A DNA stretch of 64,000 nt from Leidyana gryllorum EB-2025a (lineage: Eukaryota > Apicomplexa), in assembly GCA_048772705.1 (NCBI GenBank), contig JBLWGC010000185.1, positions 1 to 64,000 of the forward strand, read 5' to 3'. Position 1 is the first letter of the stretch. Each line of letters starts with the position of its first letter. The position numbers were made by a program, and so were the translations under genes. Below the pieces are notes generated by a model. It was given only the letters and a program-made list of their open reading frames with translations. It was not told the origin of the DNA and searched no databases. Of the stretch, positions 47,684 through 57,861 are shown one piece after another.

Positions 47684-50493
47684 ATGCAACGCACTGCTGT
47701 TCCTGGCGGCTATGAGCAGACAGCCACACAGGCCATTACTCCAGAACCCCTCGAACGACTCAAACTCATTCAAGATGACACATCCAAAGTACCCGATGGA
47801 GTTCCGCTCGACTTGCGAGCCGAACCCCTCATATCCGCCCCTCCCCCTACATTGAGACTCAAAGGCAATTACCCCCCGCCCACTCCGGCAGCCGACGGAC
47901 CGAAATCAGCCGCCGCTGACGAACACACTTTGACTGTGACCACACCCGAGGAGGATCCCAGTACCCCCAGCACCTCGATGGGGACTCCCACTGTTTTGGT
48001 TCTCCGCGGCGGCAGCGGTCCGAGCAAAGAGGACGAAGAGGAAGTGGTCCAAGACGATTACATTGAGCGCCGCGGTCAAAGTGGAGGACGCCGTTGGGGA
48101 GAGAAACAGTCGAGAGACGGCCGCTGGTCTGAGAAATGGATGACTCAATCGGTGTCAGCCACTGAGGAAATTGGAAAGTCGAGCGGAACAGAGGACCGTC
48201 GCACGTGGGATCAGCAATGGAGACGTACGGGTGATATCGTTCGAGTTACCAAAGTCGTTCAAGAACACACGCCTCCCGCTGCAGGAGGCGTATTGGAACA
48301 GAAATGGTACGAACGGACACTCGTCGACGAGAAGAAGGGAACCATTGAAGAACTAAAGTACGGCACAGATCACACCGGAGCACAGGAACGCCGATGGCAA
48401 CTCAAATCGACCTATTCTATATCCCCACACCGTGACAAAGGTGAGAGCGAAGCAGACAACTTCCCCCCCTTTGGGTTCCAACTCCCCCGCCCTCCCCAAA
48501 TGCTGCGTTTCTCGTTGCAGAGCTGACAGAGTCGACGTTCGAGGAGACAATGGGATCGCGAGTGAGTACTCGGTATATTCGTGTGCTGGAGACGGGAGAA
48601 CGTCGGGGGCTGAATACGTTTGAGGATCGGGACGGCGGCCGGGAGCGATGGAGAGACGAATGGAGCGAAGCGGTTACGGGTGAGAAGAAAGGACGCAAGA
48701 CGGGACTGAATAGCCGCGGAGAAGAGTGGTCTGAGGAGTGGTCCGAGTTTGGGGAAGAGCGCAGTATGAGACGGTGGAAGAAGTCGGCGTGTGGAAAGTA
48801 CAGTTGGGGATTTAACGAAGAAACTCTGCGCGCGGGCGACGGTGTCCTCGAAGAGTCCAAAGAGAGGTGGGAGCGTCAGTACCATCCGGAAGCCGACGGA
48901 GTGTGGGTCGAGGAAGAGTTGGCCGACAAATGGTGGACACGGCCCGAGTCGAGTTGGGGAGAGAAAGCCAAAAGTGTCACCCGCTACAGAGTTGCGGGCG
49001 ACAACCCCACGTCGCAGGAAGATCGAACGCTCGTCCGAACCACAGAGATCAGAGAGAAATGGTACGACAATCATCACGAAAAGAAAGTCGACGTCTGGAG
49101 CACGACAAACGACTATAACGAGGACGGCAAACTCCGAACGGTAAGATGCAGCGGCAGCACAGGACTCACAATGTATTCCACTTCTGACAGAGCAAAGAGG
49201 GCCGAATTGATGGAGAGTCTTATGAAACCGGTATCAAATGGGGAGAACGGTGGGGAGAAGAGATCAGCGAGGATTGCCAACCGATCGTACGCCACGACGA
49301 CAAATGGTGGCTGGAAAGCAGCGGTAACGGCTGGGGAGAGAAGACCTATAAAGACCTCCGGGCGTCTCGACGATACGAAGAAAAGTGGTATCGAAACCAA
49401 AACGGCGAGTCGCAGGTCGACCGCTGGACCACTGAGGCCGACGGAAGTCAGTCGGGATCAAAGGAGGGCTCCCGCTGGGACCCTCAGGAAGAACTCACCG
49501 TCACCTGGAAAGAGCAGTGGGGACAACGCCAAGGCGAAGAACGATGGATCGAGAAGTCCTGGCACACAGCCCGCGGCGGCATCGTAAGTTGGCGAGTCTG
49601 AGTGTCCCTGTGTCTGTGTGTCCCTGTGTCTGTGTGTCTGTGTGTCCCTGTGTCTGTGTGTCTGTGTGTCCCTGTGTCTGTGTGTCCCTGTTTCTCAACC
49701 CCCCACCCCCCCTGGTGAATCTAAGTGTCTCTCTGTGCCTTTTGTAGGAGACGAGCGCGTGGGGCGAGAAGGAGGGTACGCGAGGGCGAACAAAGTGGTT
49801 TGAGAAGTGGCGGAAGGATGAGAGTGAGGAGAGTCAGGAGAAGTTTAACGACGACGGTTTTGGGAATTATGTGGTTGAGAAGAGTGGCTGCAAGAAGCGC
49901 GATGGCGCTGTGGTGGATTGGTTTGTGAACCGATCTGGTGAGTCTTTGGGTAAAGGAGAAAAGTGGGCGTTCAATGAGGGCGCCGACGCGGAGTCGAACG
50001 AGTGGTTGGAGAAGTGGAACGAGACCCGAGAGCATAAGAGTGCTGAGAAACGGGCCCGAAACCGGCGAGGCGATGTCTGGGAAGAAGTTTGGGCCGAAGA
50101 CTTTGCGAGCGACGGGGCCAAGTGTCGCACTTGGGCCGCCAAGACGGGTTCGAATGCTCAGGGAGAGAGTTGGTTCGAGGAGTGGTACGAAACAGACAAT
50201 GAGAAACGCACCAAGAAGAGAGGCAAACGTGGAGACGAGGAATGGTTCGAGGAGTGGGGCGAAGAAGAATTCGATGACGGCCAAGGTGACTTTGCTGAGT
50301 CTCTTTGAGATGTGGTCATTGCATTGTAGGCGGGTTGAAGTGGACATCCAAATGGGCATCCGACGCTCGAGGTCGATGGGGTCAGAGCTGGGGGGATAGA
50401 TGGAACAAGGACGGCGGACACAGATGGGGTGAAGTGTGGGATGAAAAGGGCGTCAAAAAGTGGGCCCACGATACACAAGGTGGCCCTCCTTGA
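47684..50493 (+). CDS. Tryptophan-rich ESV1/LESV-like glucan-binding protein
   Basis: Five exons (47684-48440, 48521-49140, 49191-49583, 49748-50285, 50330-50493); product 823 aa. From about residue 120 to the end the protein is a chain of short Trp/Glu/Lys repeats such as WGEKQSRDGRWSEKW, KWGERWGEE, WFEKWRKD, WFEEWYE and WGDRWNKDGGHRWGEVW, spaced as in the antiparallel beta-sheet of plant EARLY STARVATION 1 and LESV. Those proteins bind starch glucans through Trp rows and organise or protect granules. The first 120 residues are Pro/Thr-rich. There is no signal peptide or obvious plastid transit peptide, which fits cytosolic storage glucan (amylopectin) as in Toxoplasma-type alveolates. The assignment rests on composition and repeat spacing, not on alignment. 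Confidence 0.72.
49608..49692 (+). repeat. GTGTCCCTGTGTCT minisatellite in an intron
   Basis: Repeated gtgtccctgtgtct blocks inside the 164-nt intron 49584-49747 of the ESV1-like gene. The intron would be near the usual length without them. Confidence 0.9.
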
Positions 50494-50554
50494 AACAGAC
50501 GCGTCTCTTTGTGGCCAAAGAAAATAATTTGTGTCGGTATATAGGAGATTGAGT

Positions 50555-51493
50555 ATGTCCACCCGGATAGGGTATATCGACGCACTCCAAACCGAACGCT
50601 CAGGGTTTGAGTACGATAACACTAAGGCTAGCCACCTACATGCCAAACTCGGTCTCGACGTCAAGTCAAGAGCAGTAAAAACCGGCACCACCATCTGCGG
50701 TACGGCCCCCCTTCCCAATATATACACTCCCAACAGGTGTCAAATGCAAAGAAGGAATCGTCCTCGCCGCTGATACCCGCTCCACTATGGGCACCGTCGT
50801 CTGCGATAAAAGATGCCAGAAACTACACCATCTCACCGATAACATTTGGTGTGCCGGCGCCGGCGTTGCCGCTGACCTTATGCACGTCACGGCACAACTC
50901 AGTACCGATATGCGACTCTTCCAACTCAACACCAAGCGCTTACCACGAGTACAAACCTGTGTTGCCAGACTCACGCAACAACTCTTTAAATATCAAGGTT
51001 ATGTCTCTGTAGCTCTCATCCTCGGAGGAGTCGATGCCACAGGTAATTCCAAATCAAACTACCACCCACACCTCAACCAACAGGCCCCAACCTCCACTAT
51101 GTCAGCCCCCATGGATTCACCCATGCACTCCCATATATGGCCATGGGATCCGGCGGCTACTTTGCCTCCACTATTCTAGAGGCCGGGTATAGAGATGATC
51201 TCACCCTTCAAGAAGCCACAGAACTCGCCGCCGATGCCATACAAGCTGGTGTCATGAACGATATGGGCTCCGGTACCAATGTCGATGTCGTACGCATCAG
51301 ATGCGATGCTGCCACCTCTCCCGAGATGATCAGACCGTACAGGGAACCAATCAAACATCAGATTATCCCAATGACCCCTCAGGTCTTCAAGATGGGTACC
51401 ACCACCGTCATCTCAGAGACTCGGACCCCAGTCGCACCCGCCAAAACCAAGTACAAACTCGAAAACTCCCCAGAAGATATGGTGGATGCTTAG
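50555..51493 (+). CDS. PSMB7: 20S proteasome subunit beta-2 (trypsin-like site)
   Basis: Three exons (50555-50699, 50737-51042, 51084-51493) with introns of 37 and 41 nt; product 286 aa. Beta-2 carries the trypsin-like activity of the 20S core. A 44-residue propeptide ends in KTG, and autocleavage exposes the catalytic Thr45 (TTICG). The catalytic partners keep mature numbering: Asp17 (AADTR, residue 61) and Lys33 (CDKRCQK, residue 77). Beta-2 identity comes from [43 protein letters not shown] and NDMGSGTNVDV. The C-terminal arm that wraps beta-3 is present. It lies 61 bp after the ESV1-like stop on the same strand. Confidence 0.95.
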
Positions 51494-51630
51494 TCCTCGT
51501 TACTAAAGTGACCAACTACTCTCTTTTGTGCGCTCATCCAAAGTACAGACAGATCATTAGTTTCAAATCACATCGAATTATACTAAAAAATATACCTCTC
51601 CTTCATTATGGGGCCACCTAATTCCTCCAC

Positions 51631-52149
51631 TTAAAATCCGCCATAGCCGGGAAGACGAAGGAAAACGGCACGGTTCTTGTCCAAATCGTACTCTGGGCTG
51701 CAGGTCTCCTCAGCCATCTCCCTAGTGTACACAGAACAGAAACGATCGTCGATAAAGTTCAGAGCTTCAGCCATGAAGCAAGTGTCACAGAACCAGTGCT
51801 CATGGGGCTCACACCAGACCTGAGATATACGCTTCACAGCGTTACGCAGGTGGTTGAGCATGTTCTTGCGCACTGGCCAGTTCTGTTGGGCAAATCGGCG
51901 AGCTTCTAACTCGGCTTGACGGCCCAACAGACTGATCCTGCTGAAAGCCTCATCAAGATGGCCTCTCTGGTCGTTGGAAAGGGTGTCAGCAACACGCTGG
52001 CACTTGGGATTCTTCAAGACAGTGTCCACAAAGGTCATGTCCTGGACGACCAAAGCAGGAACATAAACTGGAACTCCTTCCTCATTCACAGCCTCCTCGG
52101 CATGTGCGAGTGAAATAGCAGCAAGCAGCGCTACAGAGAGGATCTTCAT
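51631..52149 (-). CDS. Secreted Cys-containing protein, 172 aa
   Basis: Single exon. The ATG at 52149 was chosen because it begins a clear signal peptide (MKILSVALLAAISLAHAEE); the open frame reaches 52182 without adding one. The mature part is helical and charged and has a cysteine cluster near its middle (WCEPHEHWFCDTCFM, then FCS and CSPEYD), suggesting disulfides. No family was recognised. It follows another secreted protein by 86 bp on the same strand and converges on the proteasome gene 137 bp away. The context suggests a small set of lineage-specific exported proteins. Confidence 0.75.
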   Translation of the reverse strand: MKILSVALLAAISLAHAEEAVNEEGVPVYVPALVVQDMTFVDTVLKNPKCQRVADTLSNDQRGHLDEAFSRISLLGRQAELEARRFAQQNWPVRKNMLNHLRNAVKRISQVWCEPHEHWFCDTCFMAEALNFIDDRFCSVYTREMAEETCSPEYDLDKNRAVFLRLPGYGGF

Positions 52150-52235
52150 TAGTAGTATAGAACAAGTTGCAATAGAGTCCAATATTGTCAGTATGTTTTG
52201 AAGAAGACTTGGGGAAAACCTCTCTGAGGAAAAGC

Positions 52236-52919
52236 TCAGAGATCCACGTCGTCTGTCAAAACCCCCAAATTGACAGCTTTGAGGGGCGGCAAATCAAACT
52301 TGCGTGCCAATGAGTCAGAATTCGCGGATTTCCGCTCGGGTTCAGGATTTCCGTGGGTTGGTGACTCAATTCTTTGTCGATTAACAGGGATACGAGCAGT
52401 AGTGTCACTAACAGTATCAAAAGGGGATCTGAACTTGAAAGACGGTTTTTGATATTTCTGTTCCGGTAGAGGTTCAGCAGGACACCGAGAAACCCTCCAC
52501 TCGCGATCCATAACTTCAGCACAGACTTTCTTGCGCATGTAAATGTCAGAAATATCGACGAGCTCCTCGCATAGTCGAGGATCAATATGCAGATCTTGGC
52601 AAGCAGTATTGATGTCGATCGAAGCAACTTCCAGCAAACCATATAGAATGCGATCCCAGTCATTGCTGCTGGGCATGTTCATAAGCTTGAGCTGTTGTGT
52701 TCCGAGATTAGCCAATGAATCTGTCTGAGCAAACACCTCAGCAACCTTGTGTGCCGCAAAGCAACTCAAAGATCGCGTGAGGTCGGATGAAATCATACGC
52801 GCCAAATGTTGAAGATCTTGCGGGAGGTCCACAAACGCGAATGCGCCGAAGATTTGTCCAATGTCAGCTGCCACGAGCGGAGTGGCAGCCAGAAATGCCA
52901 TCCATAGTACACTGATCAT
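52236..52919 (-). CDS. Secreted protein, 227 aa
   Basis: Single exon from the ATG at 52919, which begins a signal peptide (MISVLWMAFLAATPLVAAD). Upstream codons in the frame start only with GTG. The mature domain is helical with spaced cysteines (SCFAAHK, ACQDLHIDPRLCEELV, VCAEVMDREWRVSRC), and the last 80 residues are Pro/Ser/Arg-rich. No family was recognised. Its helical, Cys-spaced layout loosely resembles the neighbouring 172-aa secreted protein, and both may be divergent paralogues, but I could not show this. Its ATG lies 56 bp after the ArfGAP stop. Confidence 0.72.
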   Translation of the reverse strand: MISVLWMAFLAATPLVAADIGQIFGAFAFVDLPQDLQHLARMISSDLTRSLSCFAAHKVAEVFAQTDSLANLGTQQLKLMNMPSSNDWDRILYGLLEVASIDINTACQDLHIDPRLCEELVDISDIYMRKKVCAEVMDREWRVSRCPAEPLPEQKYQKPSFKFRSPFDTVSDTTARIPVNRQRIESPTHGNPEPERKSANSDSLARKFDLPPLKAVNLGVLTDDVDL

Positions 52920-52975
52920 ACCACCAACGTGTGTGCCGGAGACACGCACGTGGAACACACACCGATTACAACAAT

Positions 52976-54650
52976 CTACCTCGTACCTTCGTTCCCTAGC
53001 GTCTGCAGTGCAGCTAGATTCCTAGACATGGCAGCACTAAACGTAGCAGCTTTGGGTGATCCGGTTTCGGTTTGTCGTTGGTCCCCCAAGAGCACCTTGG
53101 ATACGCCAACTGCCGGAGGACTACCGCTGGTCATCCAATTGGTGTCGTTTTCGTTTCCGGCATAATCGCCGCTGCGGCCGGAATGTCCTCGGTGTAGTAT
53201 ACTATGGACAGGAGCGGGATTCTTAAATGGTTGAATGATTATCAGTCAAACAGAAGCGGATTTCACTCACTATGGTGGGGAAGAAAGGTTGATCAAATCC
53301 TAGGGGAAATTGCCAATTCCAATTGTAGAGACAGCAACAAGGAACGTACCAAAGTGGCGAGGGTCTTCCAAGACGGCTTCTTGAGCTTCTCTCGCTGCAT
53401 TGATCTTTGCTTCCTGAACACGTCGTACACTTGGTGGTTCCAATGTGTAGCCAAGTGCTAGTAGGCAATGAGGCGGGCGAGTAGGTAATCCTCACCTTGT
53501 TTTTCTGCGAGTGTTATGCCTCCTGGCTGCTGTGTGACAGAAGTTTGTTTGGCAGGAGGAGGAGCACTAAAGACGTCGAACGGGGAGGTGCTTGCGCCGG
53601 ACCGCAAACCCTCCAGCGGATTACTTTGAGGCGGTGCTGATGCCGGCTGGTTACTCGGCATTGGCGTAGTAGATTGCGGAGAGGCTGAATTGAACTTGGT
53701 ATAGTCAACATTAGGAGAAGGGGTGCTCCAGAAGTCATCCAGCAATATATCCTTCTGGCCCGAGCTTGTGGGGCGACTGTCATTCTTGTTGCGACTCGAA
53801 CTGTTTTGATCTTCGACCACTACAGTGAGTGGTTGACTTGACACTTGTGTCCAGGAGGAGGGTGGGTCAGGGAAATCGTCCAGGAGATTGTTAGTGGTTT
53901 GCGCCGGTCTGCATCACGAGGTGGAAGAGTGACTCTGGTGTGTCCGTGCTCACGGTTTTGTTGATGTCGTGGTGCGTTTTGATGATTTTTGCCGACTGCT
54001 CCGCGGCTTTGGCGGTTCCGGATTAGTGTCCGTAGATGTGACTACTGGCACTGTCTTGGGTGCTTTTGGCCTCTTGTCGGCGGGAATGGCTGACCGTGGA
54101 TCCCCGCCTGTAGTGTTGAGGACAGCCAGTTGTCCGGAAAGGGTTGGTGGGCTCACCTGACGAGTACTTCTCGGCGGGCGACAGCACAGATCCCGGAGGG
54201 GCCCACTGTTTGGCCCCGTACTTGGCCTCTATAAAGTAGCCCATTGCTCTGGGAGAAGATGACCAGACTTGGAGGTGCTTTCGCGACTCACGAGTCGTGC
54301 GGCGACGGCTTTGGCCGTTTGTAGTCTTCGGGGAGGGCATATTCATAATAAGCGTTAGCGACTTCGTTGCCCACGGCTCCCATAAGCTAAGATTGGTGTC
54401 GAAAGGAGAGCTTCAGACGACTTTCTGTCCTTACATCGACATACTCTTGGGCCCATTCATCCAGGGCGACCGATTTGACTTTACTTATATGGGTGCCCAA
54501 GTCTCGATGGATGCCCGAGCAGTCAATGCATATAAAGACTCCGAGGTTTATACTCGCCCATCTCGGCGCACTGGCCTTGCAGTCTGCACAGACACTATTG
54601 CCTGGCTTCTTGAGAATGCTCTGCAAAGTCGGCCCAGCCGAGCCCCTCAT
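52976..54650 (-). CDS. ArfGAP-domain protein, 450 aa
   Basis: Eight exons (54435-54650, 54292-54386, 54157-54248, 53954-54107, 53496-53908, 53350-53457, 53271-53299, 52976-53221) with introns of 38-50 nt; phase closes throughout, including a 29-nt exon 7. ArfGAPs stimulate GTP hydrolysis on Arf and act at Golgi or endosomal membranes. The zinc finger is Cys21-x2-Cys24-x16-Cys41-x2-Cys44, followed by the arginine finger Arg49 in CSGIHRDLGTHISKVKS. Exons 2-3 complete the domain (GNEVANAYYEYALPEDYKRP, FIEAKYG). The remaining 310 residues are Ser/Pro/Gln-rich, with DDFP, DDFW and NPLE/SPFD motifs like those that bind coat proteins in SMAP- or AGFG-type ArfGAPs. Confidence 0.9.
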
Positions 54651-54851
54651 CGCTCGCTCTACACGACGAAAAAAGTGCCCTCCAATTTCCCGTGCCTACT
54701 CCGCCAGGTCCCGATCTGACGACTGTCTAAGTTGACACAATTATCGCCCGATATCATGTTTGTGTGAGTGCTGTTCCAGCTGAATTGGGGGTTTTGTAAC
54801 TCTTTTTTATCCACTCCATAGTGCAGAAGAAGAGGAACCCTCAACAATAAA

Positions 54852-55370
54852 TCATACATTTTGAAGGTACGCAGGATGGGGGAATGGATTCAGTTCGTCT
54901 TTGCGACCCCCTCTCTGCGCAGGGCCAGAATATTTATGCCCAGTCTGTGCTCCCTGTCTCTCTCGCGCCTGTCTCTCCCGAGTGGCTGTCGCGCGGGCTG
55001 CCAATTCTGATGCCCTGCCACACAAATATCCATTCATGTCATCATCCACTCGCACTCACCGGCTCCTATTCGCCGTTTGATCCACCCGACTGATATCGCT
55101 CAACTTGTGAGGCATCGTGGCTGTTCGAGTACCGCTAACGCGAGGGAGCCCACTGCTCCTCCCCCCACTGTGGAGATGGGGTGAGGCTCGCAAAGAGGGC
55201 ACACTCCGCTTTCCGGTCGCACGAAGAGCTCCTGGCTGAAGTCCTGCACTACGATACGCCGCTTCGCTAATTCTTCCGTGTATCTCTTCTCCTGGCAACA
55301 TAGCTTCGCCTTGCAGCGCCTGCCCAGCAGCCAGGGCGGCTGCGACGAAAAGACACGTTATCCACTTCAT
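54852..55370 (-). CDS. Secreted basic protein, 157 aa
   Basis: Two exons (55060-55370 and 54852-55014) around a 45-nt intron. The ATG at 55370 begins a signal peptide (MKWITCLFVAAALAAGQA). The mature part is short, rich in Arg, Ser, Gly and Gln, and has no cysteines, so it is probably flexible. A KDEL tetrapeptide occurs internally, 15 residues from the end, and so is not an ER-retention signal. No family was recognised. It sits 51 bp after the cyclin H stop on the same strand. Confidence 0.65.
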
Positions 55371-55421
55371 AGCACTTTCGATCACTAGCGATGACACACT
55401 AGATTCACATGCACTCGTGCT

Positions 55422-56745
55422 CTAGTCTCCGGCTGCCTGTGTGACCTGGGGAGGGGTAGTCCCCGATGACGGAGCCTCTGTAGCACCAGAAACACTTCCT
55501 TGGCTCGTGTCTTGAGGCTGACCGCTGGCCGCCGGGTCAATTCGCGCTCGTCGAGGCTCCGCGCCCTCCAACGGGTCCGGTGCGACTCGTTTCCTTCTAA
55601 ACTCGCCCTTATCCAGCGCCTTGCGCCACTTCTCGTATCGTTTCAGTATCGGCAACGCTTTCTGCCACCGCTGTTCATCAAAGTTATTGTACTCCTCCAT
55701 CGCTCTCGACACTTTGGCCTCCAGCAACTGAGCCTTCTTTGCAAATTTCATCGCCATCTGCTCGTCTGCAGCGATTTCCCGGGGGGCCAAGCGAGGGAAG
55801 TACTCCTGACTCAGAAAGTCGACCAAATTCGGCGACTTGTACTCTGTGTGCATTATGTAGAGGAAGATCCCAACAGCCAACTCGCTGGGCGGGTGCAGAA
55901 AGTGAAGATTGGTCGTCCACAGCATTAGGGCTATTCTTTCTGACCGATCCTGCAAGGCAACACCCACAACCACATACATTCTCTCGGGCGGAATGTCGTG
56001 ATACATTGGTTGGGTGGCTAAGAAACCCGGAGGCAGACTCTGATCTTTTATCCTCGCTCGCCAGCCGTACCACACATTCATCATTTGACTAATGGGCGCC
56101 TGGATGTGCAGCACGGCGAGGTCAAAGTCGATGACTCCAAGCACAACACCTTCGAGCCGAACCACTTGATCCATGTCAACTTTGTCCTTGGCCTCCAGAA
56201 ACATCGACTTCATTGTAATGTGTTCCGATAGCCCCTCCCCCTTTATGCCAGCCATAATGCACGCCAGCCACACCGGCACCGGATTATATCGAGCCAGACT
56301 CTCCTGAAGTGCGTGTCGTACATCTCCGAGGCACACACACACACACACACTCGTCAAAGCGCAGCTCACCTTGATACAGAAACGCGAAAAGTAACACAGG
56401 GCGGTGTCTACGATCCGATAATCAAGACGTTTGTCTTCACAGCATAACTTGATACCACTTCGCACAATCCACGCACGCCATATCTCTTGAGTCTCTGGCT
56501 GCACATCGCACATGTTCGCAGGATCTGCTGCGGGCTCTTACCGTCATGGGACAGGATGGGACAGCTCCCATACTGATGCCATTTTCACTATGTTCCTTCT
56601 TTTTCTCGGCGATGAGAGCCTGAATTGACTCTGCAAGATTGGCCTGAACCTTCTTCCTCCAGTCATCCTCGCTTTCGAAGATCCAGTTTCTCAAATGTGT
56701 TGAACCAAGTGGCCAAGGGAGGGGAGGCTTGGCTGCTGAAGTCAT
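55422..56745 (-). CDS. CCNH: Cyclin H (CDK7 / TFIIH kinase partner)
   Basis: Three exons (56542-56745, 56370-56498, 55422-56303) with introns of 43 and 66 nt; product 404 aa. Cyclin H activates CDK7 in the CAK complex and TFIIH. The N-terminal helix matches the family (STHLRNWIFESEDDW, compare the SSQKRHWTFSSEE region of human cyclin H). The first cyclin fold follows (ALCYFSRFCIKESLARYNPVPVWLACIMAGIKGEG) with VLGVIDFDLAVLHIQAPI, and the second fold contains LMLWTTNLHFLHPPSELAVGIFLY. The 66-nt intron is a multiple of three and holds a (GT)n run that reads as Cys/Val if not spliced. The C-terminus is a charged, Pro-rich tail. The start codon overlaps the eIF3h stop. Confidence 0.82.
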
Positions 56746-57836
56746 TCTCTGGAGAGTTTTTTTTTGTTGCCTAGCTGCCTCATATCGCGCATCAGGTCTC
56801 TGGTAGCAGCAAGTGCTGCAAGTATAGCTTCTTGGCCTTCACTTTCATTGGCGGTTTCCCAATTGGCCATCACGCGAGTTAGCAGTTCCAGCTGCCGCAG
56901 TAGCGCGGGGTTAATCGAGTCCGCGAAGTGGACTTCGCCGTCGGCTGCAGGCTCTGATGTCGCCATCTGAGCATCCGCTGATGTCTCTTGCTGGCTGGTG
57001 TCTCTGCGGAGTCGGTCGACGTACTGGGCCCCCGCGGCCGCAATCTCTCGCGCTGCTCGGATGCGGGCCGCGTGCACAATGTCCAGCAGCGCTTGCCACT
57101 CCACCAGCCGACGAGAAGTGACTTTGTCTTCGAAAGTGACAGGAGTGGTGGAAATGTTAGTAGTCGGTCGAGGGTTATAAATAGTGTTTAATACCATACT
57201 GAACGCAGTATCACTGCTGAACTCTACCTTGAGCTCCTCTCCGATCTTGTTGTACGCCTTCAATGTCTCCAAGACCTTCCCAGACCTATGTGATGACAAC
57301 CCGTTCCACACCTCAAGTAACAGATTTCCCGTAGGACTTTCGAATTCATCGATGCGCCTCCGCCGCACAAAGTCGCTGCCGTAGCGGGCAAGATTGAGTT
57401 TACGCTCTTCTTCCTTTAGAAACGTCTCCACACCAGCAGACGACGACGATGCCGCCGACCCCTGCTGACTACTGTCTTTGGACGCTGACTTGTGCTGCGT
57501 CGAAAAGACAAACGATGGGATCACCAATCGCACCGACAGATCGGGATGAGCGGCAAACACAGGGTCTGCGACTCGGCTCGGAACGTCATCCAAATGCCAG
57601 AACCCAAGGCAGCTATAATCGGGGGTTAAAGTGGCCAACGCGGTGGCCATGCGCTCCTCTAACTCAGCTTCACCAGTCTTGAATGCGTCCAGTGGGTACG
57701 CTAAAGTCGAAGTGACCGTCAATGAGTCATCGCTTCGGGTTCCAAACAGTAATCCACTCGGACTCCATTCGTATGACTCCTTGGTTGCAGCTGTCTGAAG
57801 AAGAGCTGATCCGTGTACTTTTATCAAGGAGAACAT
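56742..57836 (-). CDS. EIF3H: eIF3 subunit h-like MPN-domain protein
   Basis: Read as one exon of 364 aa from the ATG at 57836. The N-terminal 130 residues resemble an inactive MPN domain of the eIF3h type: IKVHGSALLQTAATKE, SGLLFGTRSDDSLTVTSTLAYPLD, and a YSCLGFWHLDDVPS segment in place of the usual GWYQS motif. No JAMM metal ligands are present, as expected for eIF3h. The C-terminal part is helical, as in eIF3h. A possible 72-nt intron (57128-57199), with a perfect TACTAAC branch site and GT/AG ends in phase, lies in a poorly conserved stretch; splicing it would give 340 aa. The coding end passes through an A9 run. The stop TGA overlaps the cyclin H ATG, and the start is 25 bp after the Dim1 stop. 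Confidence 0.6.
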   Translation of the reverse strand: MFSLIKVHGSALLQTAATKESYEWSPSGLLFGTRSDDSLTVTSTLAYPLDAFKTGEAELEERMATALATLTPDYSCLGFWHLDDVPSRVADPVFAAHPDLSVRLVIPSFVFSTQHKSASKDSSQQGSAASSSSAGVETFLKEEERKLNLARYGSDFVRRRRIDEFESPTGNLLLEVWNGLSSHRSGKVLETLKAYNKIGEELKVEFSSDTAFSMVLNTIYNPRPTTNISTTPVTFEDKVTSRRLVEWQALLDIVHAARIRAAREIAAAGAQYVDRLRRDTSQQETSADAQMATSEPAADGEVHFADSINPALLRQLELLTRVMANWETANESEGQEAILAALAATRDLMRDMRQLGNKKKLSRE

Positions 57837-57861
57837 AAAAGGAAAAAACACTATGTATGAT

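Noticed and set aside
47684-50493. Trp-rich protein as simple low-complexity noise
   Set aside because: Trp recurs in WxEKW-type spacing through four exon junctions, and frame and phase are kept across all introns, so it is a real structured repeat protein.
54852-55014. Internal KDEL as an ER-retention signal
   Set aside because: The tetrapeptide is 15 residues from the C-terminus, and retention requires it at the very end.
56742-57836. eIF3h/cyclin H overlap as evidence of bacterial contamination
   Set aside because: Cyclin H has GT-AG introns and is a eukaryote-specific family; neighbours are eukaryotic too.
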